From positions 216,394,154-216,458,153 of the forward strand of contig NC_081411.1 in assembly GCF_030272615.1 (NCBI RefSeq): DNA of 64,000 nucleotides, read 5' to 3'. How positions within the stretch are numbered: position 1 is the stretch's first letter; every line of letters starts with the position of its first letter. The position numbers and the translations under genes are program-made. The notes beneath the pieces were generated by a model, which was not told the origin of the DNA, did not search any database, and saw only the letters and a program-made list of their open reading frames with translations. The stretch is from Cryptomeria japonica (taxonomy: Eukaryota; Streptophyta; Pinopsida; Cupressales; Cupressaceae). This document shows positions 58,690 to 64,000 of this stretch, piece by piece.

Positions 58690-58965
58690 CCATCAACTAC
58701 CAATAGGGGGCATAGGTTTCAAGCTAATATGAGGCGCACCATGGTTGAGATGGTCCAACTCCTAAGAGGATTGTATGAACCACTAAGTATTGGTAAACCT
58801 ATTAAATATGGGATCAAAGGGAGTAGCTCTGGTGCTGATAGGGAATTAGCTAACCCAAATACAAGAGCCTTTAAAGCCAATTTTCTAGAAAAGGAAGGGA
58901 CAACACCAATGGAAGAAGAGCAACCTAATCAGGGAGATGAAATGACTTTATCTACTTTATCTAAG
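58690..58965 (+). pseudogene. Gag-like fragment
   Basis: In-frame sequence M-R-R-T-M-V-E-M-V-Q-L-L-R-G-L-Y-E-P, then R-E-L-A-N-P-N-T-R-A-F-K-A-N-F-L-E and G-T-T-P, resembling the gag tail of some plant gypsy elements (weak, from memory). Continues open to about 59013 without recognisable features. Confidence 0.35.
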
Positions 58966-59013
58966 TTAGTTGTTCTTGTTCTTCTTTGTTCTTTTCATAA
59001 GTTAGTTGTATGA

Positions 59014-62000
59014 GTCACATTTGGTTTGCAATGACTTTATCTACTTGAAACCTACTTTGGATGTTTTTCTTAAGCTTGTAGCCTTTGACTCCCTTGCATG
59101 TTTTCAACATTACCCCCCATCAGGTTTCCATTTTAGGTTATCAAGCTAATGGGAATGGTACAACTCTATCTTAGTAGAAAAATCCATTTGCCTTCAACAT
59201 ATTCTCCCCAAGTTTGGTATCTAGCTCGAATGACCATTTATCATATTCTATAAAAACTCTAGTACCATAAAAATTTCATAGCACCAGTCACATAGAGGTT
59301 CACATTCACTGGAATCAAGAGCTTATTCACAGACCAATTGTTCATATCCAACACCTCCTAAATTCCAAATAGATGTCAACACCTTCACAAAACACTTTAC
59401 AATAAGTTTTTTCATATATGATATTTTCTAGAGATGTAAGAGGTTACTTCTTTAAGGTATACTTGGCCCTTCATTTCTCTCTACTTGGGTGGTTTTTTTT
59501 CCATTATTTATGGGTTGGGTTTTATCTCTCTTTTTGAAGGGGTTTCTTCTCTTGAGGGGAATCTATTTTTACATATATATATATCTCATAAAGATTTAAT
59601 TGCTACGACCCATTATTTCACGGGCACCTAGTCTACACATAAGGATGGTGTTAAATTCTAGGTTTCTAATTCATTTTTAGTTGGATGTATTTTATTTTTT
59701 AATCACCAAAGGTATTTTGTCTAAAGTTTTTCTTGGCTTTGATTTTTCTTTACCTTATTGTTTGCTTGATGTCATTATAGTAATAATTAAGTTTAGATTT
59801 CAGTCTTCAAATATAAATCCAATGGAGTTTTACATAAAGTAGTTTACACAATTGAGGAAGGATATGCAACGATTCCTTTAATGAAAGCATCCATGAAAAC
59901 TCATAGCTGTTGTCACCTCATGAAATTTTACAATTGCAAGATAAGCATAGGATGGGTTTGTTAAAAAGGATTTAGAATCTTTCAAGAAAATGTGATTCGC
60001 ATGGTGAAACCCTTGTGAGAAAAAAACCACACCAAAGAGAACAATGCTTGTGTTATTCCTTCAAATGGGTTACAAGAATACTTCTCTCTAGATTCCTCTA
60101 GCACTTTATTACTGCTACAACCTACAAAACAACTTGTCTAACCTCCTAGACCAAGCTCCAATTCACAAAATAAATAAAGGTGAAAACGTGGGATGGTTTT
60201 GCAAAACATTTTACGAGCCCAATTTCACATCTCACCAATGCAAAAGGTATGCATTTTGATTTCATAGTATAGAATGGTTTCTCAACTTGTCTATTGTGTT
60301 TGTCACTTGAGGATAGACCAATGGGGAGATTGTTAAATTTATTTGTTGAAGGGTTTGGAGGAACTCTATGAATCACTGAACACTTTCTTATCAATAATGA
60401 GATTTGTGGTATTTTTTCTTTATTGAGAGGTAGAAATCTTTATATATTCTCTCATTAAAACTTCCAAAACACATTTGTTTTTGCTAATTCACATGGTTTG
60501 ATGGTGCAGGAGCACCCTAGGGTCCTAGGTTTGGCCAAAATAGTCAAAATTTGAGATTTTTTTTTTGTGTGTGTGTTATTTCATGTAAATAAGGCCATTT
60601 GAGGCCATTATGGTAAAAAATGTAAAAAGTTGTCATTATTGTCATGACAACTTTTTAAAATTTGGTTGGGAGGTTGGTTTTTGGTGGTTTGAGATTGTAA
60701 CCCACTTGGATGGGCATGAATAGGCCTTTTTCACACCACCCAAGTTTGTCTTGTTGAATTTTGAAAGTTTTACTAAATGAAGTTGGAGATTTTTGTTCAT
60801 ACAAAAATGTTTTAGTCTGATTCTCATTATTTTTAATTGTGAAATTCATCATATTTTCATTAGAAGTCAATTGGATATGGTAGAGAAGTGAATTACCTTC
60901 ATTTCATATTTTGTAGCATTGAGATCCATTGAAATTTAAAGAAGATATCACTATTTTTCCAAAAACTATGAAAACACTCACTAGGGTTTCCAATGAGTGG
61001 GAAAAAATGTATTTTTGGCCTTTTCATCGTTAAAAACCTACACAATTGGTTGGAAAGGCTCTTGTAAATATGTATTTTCATTTCTCTTTCTTGAAGGTCT
61101 CCAAAACCTCTGAGACACATGCTAGATTTGATTGATTGGATTGATATTCATCATGTATCGGACCTCTGGGATAGCAACATAGAGAAAGTGGAATATAAGA
61201 TAGGTGAGAGTGAAGTGCCTTGGATGGAATGTTGGAAGAGATGTGTGGGACCCCTGCACACCCCATAGAAGCATTTAGAATCCATAAAAGTGTGCCATAG
61301 ACCAAATATTAATGACTATCCTAAGGGTACCAATTGTGACAATCACAATTTTACCAATGATACTGCCTACTCAAACAAGTTGTGTTTGGAAACCCCAGGT
61401 GTGGATATGTAATGGTAATGAAATGTCCTAAGAGTAGCCCTTACACCAGTATGCATAAACCTTGGTGTCACAACGGTGTTGGTGTGGCCTTGGGCCAATG
61501 GTGATTGACTGTTACAATTAGGACAATGATATCAAACACAATTTACGGTGTTTATAACTCTAATGTCCCAATCTACTTGTATATATTTTCACAAAACATT
61601 GAACAACCCAACCATAGCTATTAATAATATTTCCCCATAAAATGCATGAAAAATGTATCATCATTGATATGATAACTGACTTGCATTTAGTAAGAGACCT
61701 CAATGAGTGGAGTTTCATGCTAAAAAGAGTACTTGCAATAAAGATATTGAAATCAACGAGACATTATGCATTCAAAAATCCACAAGGAAGATCTAATATT
61801 TATGAATGAAATTACAAATCAATCTAGGTTACATGTTTGATATCTTACTTATATCATGGAAACATAAAATGTATATATGCACTCAACATACCTCTTTGCT
61901 TGTTTATTTGAGAATGTTGCTAGGAATTAATAGGTGAATGATACAGTGATCTACACATGAATCACTTGTACTTTCTCGATACGTTCATCCCTTGGTCAAG

Positions 62001-64000
62001 GCCGCGTACCCCCTAACACTTGAATATTGTTTCCACCCTCTTGATTACTTGAAGTCCATGCTTAAATCACACTAAATCACAATAGTTAGTAGAAAATAGT
62101 GACCATAGCCAAGGAAGCCCAAATTTACTCATACTCAACATAATAAGAAATAACTAAATGATCTGGACCATTTCATAACATAACCTCTTTTCACATCATG
62201 GAAGGCCAAAATTACAAGGAAGGCCCCAATTACAAGGATCACGCTTCTTCAAAGGAGCCATTGTTCAGAGCCACCAAACTATCAACAAGAGTAGAAGCTA
62301 TTAGGCTCATACAATTTTAGGATATATAAAGAGTCACCTTAAAAAACCCACACTAATTGCAAAAGATCAAAAGCTTTCCTAGAACAAAAGTACAATATAA
62401 CATAAGGATGGCGATAAACTATCAAATAAAAGAATGATCTCCTTATCCTTAACTACTCCCAAAATATTAATTATCATATAGAAAATATATATTAAAAAAC
62501 ATTTAACATCTAAAAAATAATGTTGTTATTATTTTCCTCTGTCAATTTTGTTCCATCAAATCTTTTATCTAATACTCTTTTAAAAATAGTGAACCTTACC
62601 AACATTAGAAATGAGGCGGATGTTGATTTTAAATTTTAAAATAAAAAGTGGTGAGTATGATCAATGATGCTAAGGTTCTATTCATATTGTGTAACAAGGC
62701 ATAATAGGCTAGGGATAGGAAAGATTGACTTGCTACTCTTCAATTTCATATGGTAGTTTAATATATTGTGGACTTTTTAAGACCGTACATCTTTATATAT
62801 TATATAAGATATCTCTTTGTGGGACTACGTGCCCACCATCCATCCTCTCTTTTATACATGACAATACATTTCTTTTCATTGACCAAAGGTGTACAAAAAT
62901 ATTTCACCGAAAGGATATCTTAACCGATTCTCGTTGAATCAGAAGCGAGAAAAAAAAAATGAAAAATTGTTGAAATATAATCTTCACAATTCTGTCATCA
63001 TGAGTGAAAACAATCCAGTGAGGAGGACAAAGCTAATTAATGTGATGAGGATCAGATCCATCCAATCTAGGAGGCATAATATGAGACTCTTTCTGAACCA
63101 ATGCTAAGGGCTATTATGATTTGAAGCTTCTCTTAAATCCTCACATTTTGTTGTCACATAAGAGAAATGTGAAGCAAAACTAGATAGAGTAGATTCAAAG
63201 TCTTAGAATGAGGTCGATATATATATGGATGGTAATATTGAATAGGATATATGAAGGATATATGAAGGACATGGTAGAAGAGAATATTTACTTCACACTA
63301 AGTGAAGTTATGGAGGTAGTTTCCATGGATGTAAAGTGGGGAGTGTAAAGGAGTATTTGGATTCATGGAGAACATTAAGGAGAAAAGGTTAGTTATATCA
63401 AGGAAAAATAAAGAAAAAGGGAAGTGATAAAGAAGGGAGGAAGAAAATAGAGAAGAAAGTGAGGAAATAAAGAGGGAGATCTAATTTATTTTGGTATGTA
63501 GCCTCTACTACTCTTTTTCTTATTGAATGATTTTACAATATTTTGAGAATACTACAAGGCATGAAGTAATGCTCATAAGGCATGAAGGAGCTATGTAAAG
63601 CACAAAACATAGATATGAATACATGCAAGGCATGAATCATACATGTAAACCATGAAGTGATACATAAATACACATAAGGTACAAGCATATATGAGAAAGG
63701 TTATCATGGAGTGGACATGCTGAAGACACATCGATCATGAAGCATACAAGATAGAGGTATTCAAGGAATAGACATCTGAAAACATCTCATTCATGAAGTA
63801 GCCAAATGCTAAAGAAAATGACAAGTAATAAACAAACTTACAAGGATGAGGCATATTCATAACTTTTGCAGTCCCGCCATGGATGTCAACACTAGAAGCA
63901 ACTCATACTGTTAGTGTACATACAAGACAATATGGGAGTTCATTATACCCATCAACTTGTGGTGTTGTTGTTTGTGTTGGCTCTGTTGGACCCTGCAATT
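59014..64000. other. Gene-poor DNA to the right edge
   Basis: No reading frame with protein character, no RNA gene. Short features only: a TATATATATAT tract near 59573, a hairpin at 60624-60656, purine-rich DNA at 63350-63480. Probably old repeats I cannot assign. Confidence 0.4.
60624..60656. repeat. 13-bp perfect stem hairpin
   Basis: AAAAAGTTGTCAT (60624-60636), a 7-nt loop, then ATGACAACTTTTT (60644-60656). Isolated in unassigned DNA. It lacks the GC stem expected of a microRNA precursor. Confidence 0.6.

Noticed and set aside
60624-60656. microRNA precursor
   Set aside because: The stem is only 13 bp with A/T runs and no extended hairpin. No basis for a miRNA call.

Overview
The window reads as nuclear DNA of a seed plant, most likely a gymnosperm/conifer (inference). 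Genes are sparse and split by long AT-rich introns (one is 3.9 kb). More than half of the recognisable sequence is nested, decaying transposable elements. Two host genes stand out. One is an apparently intact ten-exon subtilisin-like protease (minus strand, 23094-33029, 796 codons by my splice model). The other is a receptor-like-cytoplasmic-kinase gene (plus strand, 11539-15179, about ten exons) whose protein has an N-terminal helical domain resembling HeLo/MLKL-type bundles, a kinase domain with all catalytic motifs, and a C-terminal hydrophobic anchor.

Layout. 1-5324: 5' half of a minus-strand LTR retrotransposon (LTR, primer-binding site, leader, gag/protease-like ORF running off the window). 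5325-11060: gene-poor DNA with microsatellites, an old repeat and a degenerate copy of the kinase promoter/leader. 11060-15179: kinase gene, preceded by four 62-bp tandem repeats. 15230-15609: end of a DNA transposon of the same family as the large one further right. 15610-21530: ruins of a Ty3/gypsy element, split by a 1444-bp solo LTR with a perfect 5-bp target duplication, then a 94-bp minisatellite. 21738-21900: a 163-bp Mutator-type MITE with a 9-bp target duplication. 23094-33029: subtilase gene, with a 392-bp tandem duplication in intron 5. 34388-52985: a LINE ORF1 remnant split by an 18.2-kb LTR element of the same gag-only family, which is itself split by a 10.4-kb DNA transposon. 52986-64000: SINE-like, CACTA-like and gag-like fragments and unassigned DNA.

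The most interesting object is the 10,386-bp DNA transposon (39704-50089). It is bounded by imperfect inverted repeats beginning GGGT and an ACAT target duplication. The uninterrupted counterpart of the insertion site is visible in the other retrotransposon copy at the left edge of the window. It carries two convergent multi-exon genes: a DDE-like transposase candidate with a D-F-A-E-N-Y block and a G-H-G-K-G-E-H-D-G block, and a proline-rich, acidic accessory gene. I cannot assign it to a named superfamily. Both genes are disabled almost only by nonsense codons that a single C-to-T change from CAG, CAA or CGA would explain (TGG to TGA is possible for some), with very few indels. This is the pattern expected from cytosine-methylation decay. 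All calls are by eye, without database searches.
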